DNA of 45,423 nt from JANNOG01 sp050329415 (GCA_050329415.1 JBHJOS010000084.1:1-45423); one strand, 5' to 3'. Counted from the first letter of the stretch, positions 33,273 to 40,857 are shown. Made by a program: numbers and translations. Notes: generated by a model not told the origin, from the sequence alone.

Positions 33273-33806
33273 TCAGGGCAGCGAGGTGACGGGTGGCTTG
33301 TCGCTCCACGGGAACTCGATCCAGCGGTCGGTGCGCCGCCAGACGTACTCGCAGCGCACCTGGGATCGCGGCTTCTCGTAGAGGACGGCGGTGCGCACCT
33401 CGGCGACCCGCGATGCGCAGAAGTCGTGCACCAGGCGCAGCGTCCGCCCGGTGTCGGCCACGTCGTCGGCGACGAGGACCCGGGCATGGGCGACTTCGGC
33501 GAGGTCGGGGACCGGCGGGAGCAGCATCGGGACCTCGAGCCGCTCGTCCACGCCCGTGTAGAACTCCACGTTCATCGTGTAGAGGTTCTTGACGCCGAGG
33601 GCGTAGCCCAGCGCGCCCGCGATGAGCAGTCCACCCCGGGCGATCGCGAGCACCATGTCGGGTTCGTAGCCGTCGTCGACGACGAGACGGGCCAGGCGTC
33701 GGGTGGCGTCACCGAACTCCGGCCAGGACAGGCGCTCGCGGTCGTCGCGCGGCGCGGGGGCGGAGGCGGAGGCGGAGGCGGCCGGTGCGGGGTCGGGCGA
33801 CTGCAC
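33273..33806 (-). CDS. Phosphoribosyltransferase-domain protein (Gpt-like)
   Basis: A 177-residue protein from GTG 33806. A low-complexity Ser/Ala/Pro start (from a GGAGGC DNA repeat) precedes the fold. LSWPEFGDATRRLARLV and DMVLAIARGGLLIAGALGYA lead to the PRPP loop VLVADDVADTGRTLRLV. RTAVLYEKPRSQVRCEYVWR and WIEFPWSDKP are typical of xanthine/hypoxanthine-type enzymes in actinobacteria. Known reaction: transfer of phosphoribose from PRPP to a purine base; base preference is not clear. Confidence 0.88.
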   Translation of the reverse strand: MQSPDPAPAASASASAPAPRDDRERLSWPEFGDATRRLARLVVDDGYEPDMVLAIARGGLLIAGALGYALGVKNLYTMNVEFYTGVDERLEVPMLLPPVPDLAEVAHARVLVADDVADTGRTLRLVHDFCASRVAEVRTAVLYEKPRSQVRCEYVWRRTDRWIEFPWSDKPPVTSLP

Positions 33807-33995
33807 GACGCCGACCCTAGGCCGGTAGCAGCGGTGCTGACGACCGTCGCCGGCCGCAGTCGCCCGCCGGCCCGCCGACGGACCGGGCGGCCGGGGCCCT
33901 CGGAGGACAGCCCGTCCGGGGGACCCGCGCTCCTCCGGACGGACCGGATCTGTCGGCGACGGCGGGGATGCCGGGCATGGGGGCGTCCGTACCCC

Positions 33996-34001
33996 TACGT
34001 T
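33996..34001 (+). promoter_or_regulatory. -10 box for a leaderless small gene
   Basis: TACGTT ends seven bases before the ATG at 34009, which has no ribosome site. A leaderless message is inferred. No -35 is evident. Confidence 0.35.
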
Positions 34002-34008
34002 CCCTCCC

Positions 34009-34215
34009 ATGAGCACTGCCGAGCGTGAGCCCAGCGGACCCTCCGCGACGCCCGACGTCCAACGGCTCGCCGAGATCGAGGAGGCGCTCGCCGGCGGGGG
34101 CCTGACGCGCTGGCTGGCCGACTACGAGGGCCGGTTCGGCGCGATGAGCGAGGAGCGCCTGCGCGAGCTCGCCGCGCGAACGGGAGTCGCGTACGTCCCG
34201 CCCCGGGCCTCCTGA
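34009..34215 (+). CDS. Small protein repeating only the antitoxin C-terminal tail
   Basis: A 68-residue protein directly upstream of the third antitoxin. Its residues from about 32 to the end share a spaced pattern with the antitoxin tail: WL-x3-E-x2-FG-x2-SE-x2-L-x3-A-x2-G-x2-Y-x-PP. The LAEIEEA helix before it also matches LAELEER. The DNA-binding ribbon-helix-helix half is missing, and a Ser/Pro-rich start takes its place. The region kept is the part that binds toxins in VapB proteins (known family property). It may be a free neutraliser, or the remains of a duplicated pair whose toxin is lost. There is no homologous toxin beside it. Confidence 0.7.
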   Translation: MSTAEREPSGPSATPDVQRLAEIEEALAGGGLTRWLADYEGRFGAMSEERLRELAARTGVAYVPPRAS

Positions 34216-34234
34216 GCCACCCGTCATACCTTGG

Positions 34235-34240
34235 TACGCT
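34235..34240 (+). promoter_or_regulatory. -10 box for the third VapBC message
   Basis: TACGCT ends seven bases before GTG 34248, which supports GTG 34248 over ATG 34242 as the start and a leaderless message. Confidence 0.4.
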
Positions 34241-34247
34241 GATGGGT

Positions 34248-34502
34248 GTGACCACGATCGAGCGGGTGACCGTCAGCCTTCCCGCGCAGGTCCGCCAGCA
34301 GGCGCAGCGCCTGGCCGAGCTCGAGGAGCGGACCTTCTCCTCGGTCGTGACGAGTGCCTTGGAGGACTGGATGCGGGGGAAGCTGCTGGACGAGTGGCTG
34401 AGGGAGCAGGAGGAGGAGTTCGGACCGATCTCTGAGAACGAGCTCAAGGCGTTCGCGGAGCGCAGCGGCATGCGGTACTTGCCTCCCGCGGACCGCTCGT
34501 GA
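34248..34502 (+). CDS. VapB-like antitoxin (third pair)
   Basis: An 84-residue protein from GTG 34248 (ATG 34242 is two codons earlier). TTIERVTVSLPAQVRQQAQR and FSSVVTSALEDWMRGK form the ribbon-helix-helix. The tail EWLREQEEEFGPISENELKA with RYLPPADRS is the likely toxin-binding part and is repeated in the small gene upstream. The stop overlaps the toxin GTG by four bases. Known role: toxin neutraliser and self-repressor. Confidence 0.85.
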   Translation: MTTIERVTVSLPAQVRQQAQRLAELEERTFSSVVTSALEDWMRGKLLDEWLREQEEEFGPISENELKAFAERSGMRYLPPADRS

Positions 34503-34876
34503 CACTCGTCCTGGACGCTGGCGCCCTCGTCGCTGTGGATCGGGGCAACGACGCTGGTCGCTTCGTCGTCGCCCTGGCCCGGCGTCGCGGCGAGTCGGCC
34601 CGGACCGTGGCGCCCGTGGTCACGCAGGTGTGGCGGAACGGCGCCCGGCAGGCCCGGCTCGCCCGGTTTCTCTCCCTGGTGGACGTGCGTCCGGTCGATG
34701 CGGTTGCGGCGCAACGAGCCGGGCTGCTCCTCGGTGCCGCGGGGACATCCGACGCCGTCGATGCCCTGCTGGTCGATGCAGCCGCGGCCGGGGACACGAT
34801 CGTCACCGGCGACGGCGACGACATCGCGCGACTGGTGGCGGCGAGCGGGCTGCCGGTCGCCGTCGCCCGGGTCTGA
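34499..34876 (+). CDS. VapC-like PIN-domain protein (third pair)
   Basis: A 125-residue PIN protein from GTG 34499. D6 (LVLDAGALVAV), D85/D88 (TSDAVDALLVDAA) and D105/D107 (VTGDGDDIARL) fit catalytic acids. The position where VapC proteins usually have Glu reads Gln43 (VVTQVWRNGARQARLARFL). This Q-V-W-R form recurs in an actinobacterial PIN subfamily, from memory, so the protein may still be active. It is coupled to the antitoxin. Confidence 0.87.
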   Translation: MTLVLDAGALVAVDRGNDAGRFVVALARRRGESARTVAPVVTQVWRNGARQARLARFLSLVDVRPVDAVAAQRAGLLLGAAGTSDAVDALLVDAAAAGDTIVTGDGDDIARLVAASGLPVAVARV

Positions 34877-34897
34877 GTCTTCGCCGCCCGCCGTCTC

Positions 34898-35944
34898 TCA
34901 CTGCGTCGGGAACGGTGGCTGCCACCACGGGGGCTGGGGGCCGACCTCGATCCGGTCCACCCACTTGACCCACCGGTAGCCGCGCGATCCGCGGGCGACC
35001 AGTCGCAGCGGGGCGCCGTGCCCCGCCCGCAGCGGCTCGCCGCCGTACCCGTCCGCGAGCAGCAGGTCGTCGAGGTCCGCGACGCCGAAGCGCACCCAGT
35101 ACCCGGTGCGCGAGGTCACCGTCACGCTCCGGGCGTCCCCCGGGACCCGCACCAGTGCCCGAAGTGGGACGCCGTCCCAGTCCTGGTACGCGTACCAGCC
35201 GCCGGTGCAGTCCAGGGCGACCCTTCGTGTCTCCCGCGGCAGCTGCCGCAGTTCGGCGGGGGAGTACCGGGCCGTTCCGATCGCGTCCTGGACCGTGAGG
35301 ACCCAGGTGGCGGCGTCGATCTCCGGCCGGGAGTCCGCCAGCCAGATCACCCGCGGCATGCGGGCCGGGTCGAATGACGCCAGCTCGTAGGACCCCGTGA
35401 ACCGTCGGCGCGTGCCGCGGAGCCCGGCGAGGCGGACCGCGGCCTCCGTCGCCACCCACGCGCCCGCGCCGGCCCCGGCCACGGCACTCCACCGCAGCAG
35501 GTTGCGACGGCGCAGGTCGTGACGGCGCAGCCGGGTCGGCCGCCGGGCCACGTGCCACACGGCGAACGGCACGGCCGCGAAGCCGACGGCGACATGCCAC
35601 CACAGGGCACTGTTCTCACCGCCGACGGACCCGCCGACACCTGCCAGGTCGACGGCGGCCCCGGTGGCGTGGAGGTACCCCGTGACCAGCGCCGCGACGA
35701 CGGTCAGGGCGAGCCCCAGCGACACCCACCGGTCGCGTCGGCCGCGTCGCCACCCCCGTCGGGAGATCCGTGACTTCCACGGCACGAGGGCGAGGAGGGC
35801 GAGCCCGGCGACTCCGTGGGCGATGACCACCCAGCGGGCGGTGATCTCTCCCGCCGCCCAGGTCCCCACCCCGGTGACCAGGACGACGACGAGCCCGGCG
35901 AGCAGGGCCAGGTTCGTCGCCCGGGTGGGCGGCGGTCGGCGCAC
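34898..35944 (-). CDS. Membrane-anchored molybdopterin-dependent oxidoreductase (sulfite oxidase-like)
   Basis: A 348-residue protein from GTG 35944. The first 150 residues hold about four helices with His residues (VVIAHGVAGLALLALVPW, ALWWHVAVGFAAVPFAVWHV) resembling a b-type cytochrome membrane part. From about 180 comes the Moco domain: TWVLTVQDAIGTARYSPAEL, VALDCTGGWYAYQDWDGVPL with the metal-binding Cys near 245, HGAPLRLVARGSRGYRWVKW. Known relatives (sulfite oxidase, YedY/MsrP) transfer oxygen atoms to or from S-containing substrates outside the cell. The cytochrome and enzyme parts are fused in one chain here. The substrate is unknown. Confidence 0.87.
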   Translation of the reverse strand: MRRPPPTRATNLALLAGLVVVLVTGVGTWAAGEITARWVVIAHGVAGLALLALVPWKSRISRRGWRRGRRDRWVSLGLALTVVAALVTGYLHATGAAVDLAGVGGSVGGENSALWWHVAVGFAAVPFAVWHVARRPTRLRRHDLRRRNLLRWSAVAGAGAGAWVATEAAVRLAGLRGTRRRFTGSYELASFDPARMPRVIWLADSRPEIDAATWVLTVQDAIGTARYSPAELRQLPRETRRVALDCTGGWYAYQDWDGVPLRALVRVPGDARSVTVTSRTGYWVRFGVADLDDLLLADGYGGEPLRAGHGAPLRLVARGSRGYRWVKWVDRIEVGPQPPWWQPPFPTQ

Positions 35945-36134
35945 CGAGCCAGTGTCGCGCGGGCCAGCTGGTCCGCTGGGGGCGCCCGCTGGAGATCAGC
36001 GGGCGTCCCCACCGGCAAGGACGAGTCAAGCCGTCGACGATGAACCCCGGCCGACGCGGGCCTGGACAGAACCTGGGAACTCGAGGACGACGGCCGCGGG
36101 AGTGGGGCGGCACTCGCCGGGAGCCCGCCGCCTC

Positions 36135-36497
36135 TCAGGGGGCCCCGGGGCGAGCCAGCCGGTCCAGGAACTCCCGGGGGCCGGCAACCGGTGTCCCGGG
36201 GGGCAGCCGGGTGCGCAACCCTCGGTCGGCGGTCACGACCGTCGCCCCCGGCCGGCGGCGGGCCTGGGCGACGATCTCGTCGTCGCCCGAACCGGTGGCC
36301 CGGACGGTCTCCACGCCCGGGACGTCGGCGACGACCGTCGCGGGACCCTCCACCACGGCCACCACCGGGCCGAGCCCGGCGGCGGCGATGGCGTCGAGCA
36401 GTCGCCGGGTCGCCCCGGGACGGTCCCGCCACCAGCCGTCCGGTCGGGAGCCGACGACGTTCGCCATGTCGACGACCCACTCGTCCGGTCCGGTCAC
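36135..36497 (-). CDS. NYN/PIN-like nuclease-fold small protein
   Basis: A 120-residue protein from GTG 36497. WVVDMANVVGSRPDGWWRDR begins the NYN/PIN fold with its first Asp, followed by RLLDAIAAAGLGPVVAVVEG, ATGSGDDEIVAQARRRPGA (central acids) and TVVTADRGLRTRLP. This matches small actinobacterial NYN-domain proteins presumed to be RNases. No antitoxin-like partner is adjacent, unlike the VapC proteins in the window. Its start is 18 bases from that of the divergent RidA gene. Confidence 0.75.
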   Translation of the reverse strand: MTGPDEWVVDMANVVGSRPDGWWRDRPGATRRLLDAIAAAGLGPVVAVVEGPATVVADVPGVETVRATGSGDDEIVAQARRRPGATVVTADRGLRTRLPPGTPVAGPREFLDRLARPGAP

Positions 36498-36515
36498 CGT
36501 GCGAGCATCGCGTAC

Positions 36516-36932
36516 GTGAGCGACCGCGTCGTCATCAGCTCGGGTGCGCCGTGGGAACCCGTGGTCGGGTACTCGCGAGCTCTCCGCGTGGGCGCCCAGG
36601 TGTACGTCAGCGGGACCACGGCCGCGCTGCCCGACGGCGGGGTCGTCGGCGGTGACGACGCGGCGGCGCAGGCCCGGGAGTGCCTGCGCCGCATCGAGGT
36701 CGCCCTGGGGCGCCTGGGCGCCGGTCTCGCCGACGTCGTCCGGACCCGGATGTACGTGACCGACATCGACCGCTGGGAGGCCGTGGGTCGTGTCCACGGC
36801 GAGTTCTTCGGCGACGTCCGGCCGGCCTCGGCCATGGTCGAGGTGTCCCGGCTCATTGCGCCGGCGCTTCTCGTCGAGATCGAGGCCGACGCCGTCGTCA
36901 CGGACGGCGCGCCGCCCCCGGTGCCGGGATAG
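36516..36932 (+). CDS. RidA/YjgF-family protein (second copy)
   Basis: A 138-residue protein from GTG 36516; upstream parts of the long open frame are antisense to other genes. WEPVVGYSRALRVGAQVYVS, GTTAALPDGGVVGGDDAAAQ, LADVVRTRMYVTDIDRWEAV and ASAMVEVSRLIAPALLVEIE are typical. An Arg (VRTRMYV) and the EIEADAV ending fit active RidA deaminases. Known role: hydrolysis of reactive imines from amino acid metabolism. It is divergent from the NYN gene with an 18-base gap and is followed by a strong hairpin. Confidence 0.88.
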   Translation: MSDRVVISSGAPWEPVVGYSRALRVGAQVYVSGTTAALPDGGVVGGDDAAAQARECLRRIEVALGRLGAGLADVVRTRMYVTDIDRWEAVGRVHGEFFGDVRPASAMVEVSRLIAPALLVEIEADAVVTDGAPPPVPG

Positions 36933-36960
36933 GCCGGTCGCCGGAGGACGGCGACCGGCC
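36932..36960. terminator. Bidirectional terminator hairpin, 11-bp stem
   Basis: GGCCGGTCGCC (36932-36942) pairs perfectly with GGCGACCGGCC (36950-36960) over a 7-base loop. It begins at the last base of the RidA stop codon, between RidA and the convergent SDR gene. Confidence 0.8.
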
Positions 36961-36988
36961 CCGGCCCCGGCCCCGGCCCCGGCCCCGG
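36955..36988. repeat. CCGGCC hexamer microsatellite
   Basis: Five perfect CCGGCC units plus a partial one, starting in the 3' arm of the terminator hairpin. It may be slippage-prone and can form alternative hairpins with the arm. Confidence 0.8.
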
Positions 36989-37010
36989 CGGAGCGGGGCG
37001 CCGAAGCGCC

Positions 37011-37751
37011 TCAGCTCATCCCGCCGTCGACCACGAGTTCGGTCCCGGTGACGAAGGACGCCTCCGACGACAGGAGGAACGCGGCTGCCGCGGCGACCTC
37101 CTCCGGCGTGCCGAAGCGGCCGAGCATGACCTGCGGCAGGATCCCGGCGCCGAAGCTCTCGATCTGCTCCGGGTCCATGCCGGTCCGCGCGAAGAACCCC
37201 GTGCCGATCGGCCCCGGACTGACCGCGTTGACCCGGATCCCCCTCGGGGCCAGCTCGGCGGCCAGAGCCCGCATCGCGGATCGGGCGGCACCCTTGGTGG
37301 CGGCGTACACCGACGCCTGGGGCAGGGCGAGATCGTTGACCACCGACGTGTTGAACAGGACGGCTCCGCCCGTGACGATCATCGGCTCGACGGCCGCGAG
37401 GTGGAGCAACGGTCCGCGGACATTGATCGACATCTGCCGGTCGAACTCCTCCGGTGTCACGGCGCTCACCGGCGCGAACGCCCCGAGTCCGGCGTTGAGG
37501 AACACGACGTCCAGCCGGGCCTCGAGGTGCTCCCGAACGGCGGCACCGACGGCCTCGCCGGTCCGGGTGTCCGCGGAGTCGGCAGCCACCGCCTCGATGC
37601 CGTCATGGGTGGCCGCCTCGGCGAGGCGGTCGGGGTCGGTCCCGGTGACGAGGACGCGCGCGCCCTCCCCGGCGAGGCGCCGCGCGGTGGCGAGACCGAT
37701 GCCGCTCGTCCCGCCGGTGACGAGGGCGTGCAGTCCGGTGAAGCGGGTCAT
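37011..37751 (-). CDS. Short-chain dehydrogenase/reductase (SDR)
   Basis: A 246-residue classic SDR from ATG 37751. The NAD(P) loop is TGGTSGIG near residue 13. LDVVFLNAGLG carries the NAG motif, VLFNTSVVNDLALPQASVYA the Ser, and YAATKGAARSAM the Tyr/Lys pair. RVNAVSPGPIGTGFF and FVTGTELVVDGG end the fold. The substrate is unknown. It follows a TetR gene on the same strand, and its promoter carries the same 22-base operator as that gene's own promoter, so it is almost certainly the TetR target. Confidence 0.92.
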   Translation of the reverse strand: MTRFTGLHALVTGGTSGIGLATARRLAGEGARVLVTGTDPDRLAEAATHDGIEAVAADSADTRTGEAVGAAVREHLEARLDVVFLNAGLGAFAPVSAVTPEEFDRQMSINVRGPLLHLAAVEPMIVTGGAVLFNTSVVNDLALPQASVYAATKGAARSAMRALAAELAPRGIRVNAVSPGPIGTGFFARTGMDPEQIESFGAGILPQVMLGRFGTPEEVAAAAAFLLSSEASFVTGTELVVDGGMS

Positions 37752-37767
37752 GAGGTCTCCTTCATGG

Positions 37768-37789
37768 TTAGGGATTGTTCATTTCCTAA
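37768..37789. promoter_or_regulatory. TetR operator copy 1 (SDR promoter)
   Basis: A 22-base imperfect palindrome beginning TTAGGGA and ending TTCCTAA, with GTTC at its centre. It matches operator copy 2 at 17 of 22 positions and lies 17 bases before the SDR ATG. Confidence 0.75.
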
Positions 37790-37826
37790 TAGGCGCAGGA
37801 TCGTCGACTGCATGGGCATGGCGGGG

Positions 37827-38405
37827 TCAGGCGAGGCGCCCGAGTGCCGTCCGGAGCACGGCGCGGGCGGCGTCCGTCGAGGTGCCCTTGCGGGCCTCGA
37901 CCTGGACACCGTGGACCAGGACCTGGAGCAGGCGCGCGTCCGCAGCGGGGTCGGCCGACCGCAGCTCGCCGGCCGCGACGGCCCGGGCGACGGCGCTCGT
38001 GATCTCGTCGTGGACGGCGCGATCGTGGCGGACCAGCCGTTCCCCCACCCACGGCTCCGCCGGCGAGGACTCCAGGGCGCAGGTGACCGCGTAGCAGCCG
38101 GCCGGGCCGGCCTCGCCGCCGGCTGCCCGTGCCACGTCGTCCAGCCAGCGGTCGAGGCCGGCGCGAGGGGACGGCGCCTCCCGCAAGGCCTGCGTCGTCC
38201 GGGCGAGGGCGGCCTCCAGGTAGTCGTCCAGCGTGGCGCGATGCAGGCCGGCCTTGCTGCCCCAGGCCTTGTAGATGCTCCCCGAGGCGAGGCCGGTGGC
38301 TCGGCAGAGGTCGGTGATCGACGTGCCGGCGGTGCCGCCCTCCCAGAACGCCTCCCGGGCGCGAGCGACGGCGACCCGCTCATCGAACTCCCGGGGGCGG
38401 GCCAT
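37827..38405 (-). CDS. TetR-family regulator controlling itself and the SDR
   Basis: A 192-residue protein from ATG 38405. ARPREFDERVAVARAREAFW and SITDLCRATGLASGSIYKAW form the helix-turn-helix. The C-terminal part (GCYAVTCALESSPAEPWVGE) resembles the AcrR/YxaF-like TetR_C group, whose lone Cys residues sometimes sense electrophiles (known for relatives, inferred here). Operator copies lie both before this gene and before the SDR downstream, which points to joint negative control. Confidence 0.9.
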   Translation of the reverse strand: MARPREFDERVAVARAREAFWEGGTAGTSITDLCRATGLASGSIYKAWGSKAGLHRATLDDYLEAALARTTQALREAPSPRAGLDRWLDDVARAAGGEAGPAGCYAVTCALESSPAEPWVGERLVRHDRAVHDEITSAVARAVAAGELRSADPAADARLLQVLVHGVQVEARKGTSTDAARAVLRTALGRLA

Positions 38406-38725
38406 GCCGGCACTCTAGCAGGTTAGGGAACGTTCGATTCCTATCGCGTGGCCCACCGGGCCGAGCCGCCCGCGACCAGGCGGGGCATGGGCCTTGCGCA
38501 GGGCGGCCCGTCGTCGGCGAGCAGATCCGCCGGGCGGACCCAAGGTGAGGGGACCGTCGTCGGGCCCCTCGGCCATGGCCACGGCGTGACGCTCCAGGCG
38601 CGCGATCACCCACGACAGCGGGTGCACTCCGTCCCGCCCGGGACCCACCGCCCGGCTGCCTGCTCCGCCGTCACGACTCGAGCGTCACTGAGGTCGACCA
38701 ACCTCCCGTTCGGCCGGGCGGCCGC
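38406..38725. other. 320-base gap between TetR and alcohol dehydrogenase
   Basis: Apart from the operator at 38423-38444 I see no sure gene. A minus-strand frame at 38415-38648 (77 codons, containing HPLSWVIARLERHAVAMAE) looks partly protein-like, but lacks a ribosome site and ends inside the operator, so it may be a gene remnant or chance. Confidence 0.35.
38423..38444. promoter_or_regulatory. TetR operator copy 2 (regulator's own promoter)
   Basis: A 22-base site: TTAGGGA, AC, GTTC, GA, TTCCTAT, starting 17 bases before the TetR ATG, the same distance as copy 1 from the SDR start. Confidence 0.75.
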
Positions 38726-39739
38726 TCAGGACATCGCGAAGACCAGTCGCGCCGGCACCCGGCCCGCCAGCACCTCTTCGAACGAGGAGTTCACGTCCTC
38801 GATACTCCGCTCCTGGGCCACCACGCGGGTGCGCCCCTGGGCGTGCAGCGCGAATACGTCCCGCAGGTCGTTGCGGGTGCCGACGAGCGAGCCGATGACC
38901 CGGATTCCCTTGAGCACGGTCTCGAAGACCGGGATCTCGAGCGCGTTGTCCTTGGGCAGCCCGACGAGGACCATCCGCCCGTTGGGGTTGAGGGCGGCGT
39001 GGGCCTCCGCCATCGCCCGTGGGGACGGCACCGTGACGAGGACGACGTCCGCCCCGCCCAGCGCGATGATCTGCTCGGCGGAGTTCCCGGCCCGGGCGTC
39101 GACCACGTGGTCGGCGCCGAGCTCCTTGGCGAGCTGGAGCTTCTCGTCCTCGACGTCGACCGCCACGGTGGTGGCGCCGAAGATCTTGGCGTACTGCAGG
39201 CCGAGGTGACCCAGCCCGCCGATGCCGACCACGACCGCGATCTCGCCCGGCTTCGGCTCGGCGACCTTGAGCGCCTTGTAGGTCGTGACCCCGGCGCAGG
39301 TGAGCGGGGCGGCGTCGAGAGTCGACACTCCCGCCGGAACCTCGACGACATGGCTGGCGTAGGCGAGCGTGTACTCGGCGAAACCGCCGTTCATCGTGTA
39401 GCCCATGTACTGCGGCGTCGGGCAGTAGGTCTCCCAGCCGCCGACGCAGTACCGGCAGGCACCGCACGCCTTGCCCAGCCAGGGCATCGCGACGATCGTC
39501 CCGACGGTCGGGGTCTCGACGTCCGGTCCGACCTCGACGACCTCGCCGACACCCTCGTGACCGGGGATGAGCGGGAGGATCGGCTTCACGGGCCAGTCGC
39601 CCCGGGCGGCGTGGATGTCGGTGTGGCACAAGCCGCTGTGGCGAACCCGCACCACCACCTGGCCGGGTCCCACGGTCGGCCGCGGCACGTCCGTGACGGC
39701 CAGCGGCTCCGAGTACGAGGTGACAACGGCAGCCTTCAT
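38726..39739 (-). CDS. adhP: Zinc-dependent alcohol dehydrogenase (AdhP type)
   Basis: A 337-residue medium-chain dehydrogenase from ATG 39739. The catalytic zinc site is in SGLCHTDIHAARGDWP and PGHEGVGEVVEVG. The structural zinc cysteines are in KACGACRYCVGGWETYC. The Rossmann loop GIGGLGHLGLQYAKIFGA and VDVEDEKLQLAKELGADH (Asp favours NAD) follow. The length and the NGGFAEYTLAYASHVVEVPA passage fit AdhP. Known reaction: NAD-dependent interconversion of primary alcohols such as ethanol with aldehydes. It lies next to an aldo/keto reductase on the same strand (71-base gap), suggesting aldehyde handling. Confidence 0.9.
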   Translation of the reverse strand: MKAAVVTSYSEPLAVTDVPRPTVGPGQVVVRVRHSGLCHTDIHAARGDWPVKPILPLIPGHEGVGEVVEVGPDVETPTVGTIVAMPWLGKACGACRYCVGGWETYCPTPQYMGYTMNGGFAEYTLAYASHVVEVPAGVSTLDAAPLTCAGVTTYKALKVAEPKPGEIAVVVGIGGLGHLGLQYAKIFGATTVAVDVEDEKLQLAKELGADHVVDARAGNSAEQIIALGGADVVLVTVPSPRAMAEAHAALNPNGRMVLVGLPKDNALEIPVFETVLKGIRVIGSLVGTRNDLRDVFALHAQGRTRVVAQERSIEDVNSSFEEVLAGRVPARLVFAMS

Positions 39740-39810
39740 GACGGACCTCCTGGTTCGGTGGGTCCAGCCTCCCCGGGCCCAGTGCCCGGGCTGTGGGACA
39801 GAAGTCCTGC

Positions 39811-40857
39811 TCAGCCGCTCTCGATCTCTCGCCAGCGCTGGCCCGTCCCCGGGCCGCCGTAGGGGTAGTCGGCCGGACGGGGGTCGCCGGCCGCGTCCAG
39901 GGCCGCGGTCTCCTCCGCCGTGAGGTGCAGGCCCGCGGTTGCCAGGTTGTCGGTCAGCTGCTCACCTGTGCGGGCACCGAGGATCACCGACGTGACCCCC
40001 GGCCGGTCGTGCAGCCAGGCCAGTGCCACCCGTGACATCGGCACGCCCCGGGCCTCGGCCACGGCCCGCACGGCCGCGACGACGTCCCAGGTGCGCTTGG
40101 CGGCGTTGCGTCCGGCATAGGCCTCGACGCCGCGCCCTGGGTTCTCACCGAGACGCGTGGCACCGGTGGGGGTGTCGTCCCGGGCGTACTTGCCGGTGAG
40201 CCAGCCGCCGCCGAGCGGCGACCACGGCAGCAGCCCGAGGCCGGCGTCGAGACACGCCGGGACGATCTCCCACTCGATCTCGCGGACCAGCAGGTTGTAC
40301 TGCGGCTGCAGCGTCACGGGCGCCGTGAGGCCGAGCCGCTCGCACACGGCGACCGCCTTCGTCACCTGCCACCCCGTGAAGTTGGACAGGCCGACGTAGC
40401 CCACCATCCCGGCTCGCACGGCGTCGTCGAGGAACCGCAGGGTCTCCTCCAGCGGGGTGACGGGGTCCCAGGCGTGCACCTGGTAGAGGTCGACGTACTC
40501 GACGTCCAGCCGCCGCAGAGAGTTCTCCAGCGCCACCCGCAGGTGCCGACGCGACAGGCCGGCGTCGTTCGGGTACCGACCCATGGGAAACCGGGCTTTC
40601 GTGGTCAGCACGACGCGGTCGGTGACCTCGGCCGGCCGCGAGGCCAACCAGCGACCGATGATCTCCTCGGAGGCGCCCGCGGCGTTCCCGTCCGGAGGGT
40701 AGACGTCGGCGGTGTCGACGAGCGTCCCGCCGGCCTCGACGAAGGTGTCCAGCTGAGCGTGCGCGCCGGCCTCGTCGGTCTCGGCGCCGAAGGTCATGGT
40801 GCCGAGCGCGTACGTCGAGACGACGCAGCCGCTGCGGCCGAGGGTGCGGTACTCCAT
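39811..40857 (-). CDS. Aldo/keto reductase
   Basis: A 348-residue protein from ATG 40857 (MEYRTLGRSG is the usual opening; a GTG ten codons earlier is less likely). The TIM-barrel tetrad is visible: D48 and Y53 (VDTADVYPP), Lys in VVLTTKARFPMG and His in DLYQVHAWDPVTP. WSPLGGGWLTGKYARDD and VTSVILGARTGEQLTDNLAT (NADPH site) are typical of the YajO/Gcy-like group. Known reaction: NADPH-dependent reduction of aldehydes and ketones. Confidence 0.92.
   Translation of the reverse strand: MEYRTLGRSGCVVSTYALGTMTFGAETDEAGAHAQLDTFVEAGGTLVDTADVYPPDGNAAGASEEIIGRWLASRPAEVTDRVVLTTKARFPMGRYPNDAGLSRRHLRVALENSLRRLDVEYVDLYQVHAWDPVTPLEETLRFLDDAVRAGMVGYVGLSNFTGWQVTKAVAVCERLGLTAPVTLQPQYNLLVREIEWEIVPACLDAGLGLLPWSPLGGGWLTGKYARDDTPTGATRLGENPGRGVEAYAGRNAAKRTWDVVAAVRAVAEARGVPMSRVALAWLHDRPGVTSVILGARTGEQLTDNLATAGLHLTAEETAALDAAGDPRPADYPYGGPGTGQRWREIESG

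Noticed and set aside
31272..34028. A 918-codon plus-strand frame
   Set aside because: Low-complexity Arg/Gly/Pro reading antisense or out of frame to the lipoprotein, CPBP and phosphoribosyltransferase genes; typical of high-GC shadow frames.
38415..38648. A 77-codon minus-strand frame before the alcohol dehydrogenase region
   Set aside because: No ribosome site, ends in the TetR operator and half of it is Arg/Gly-rich; not enough support.
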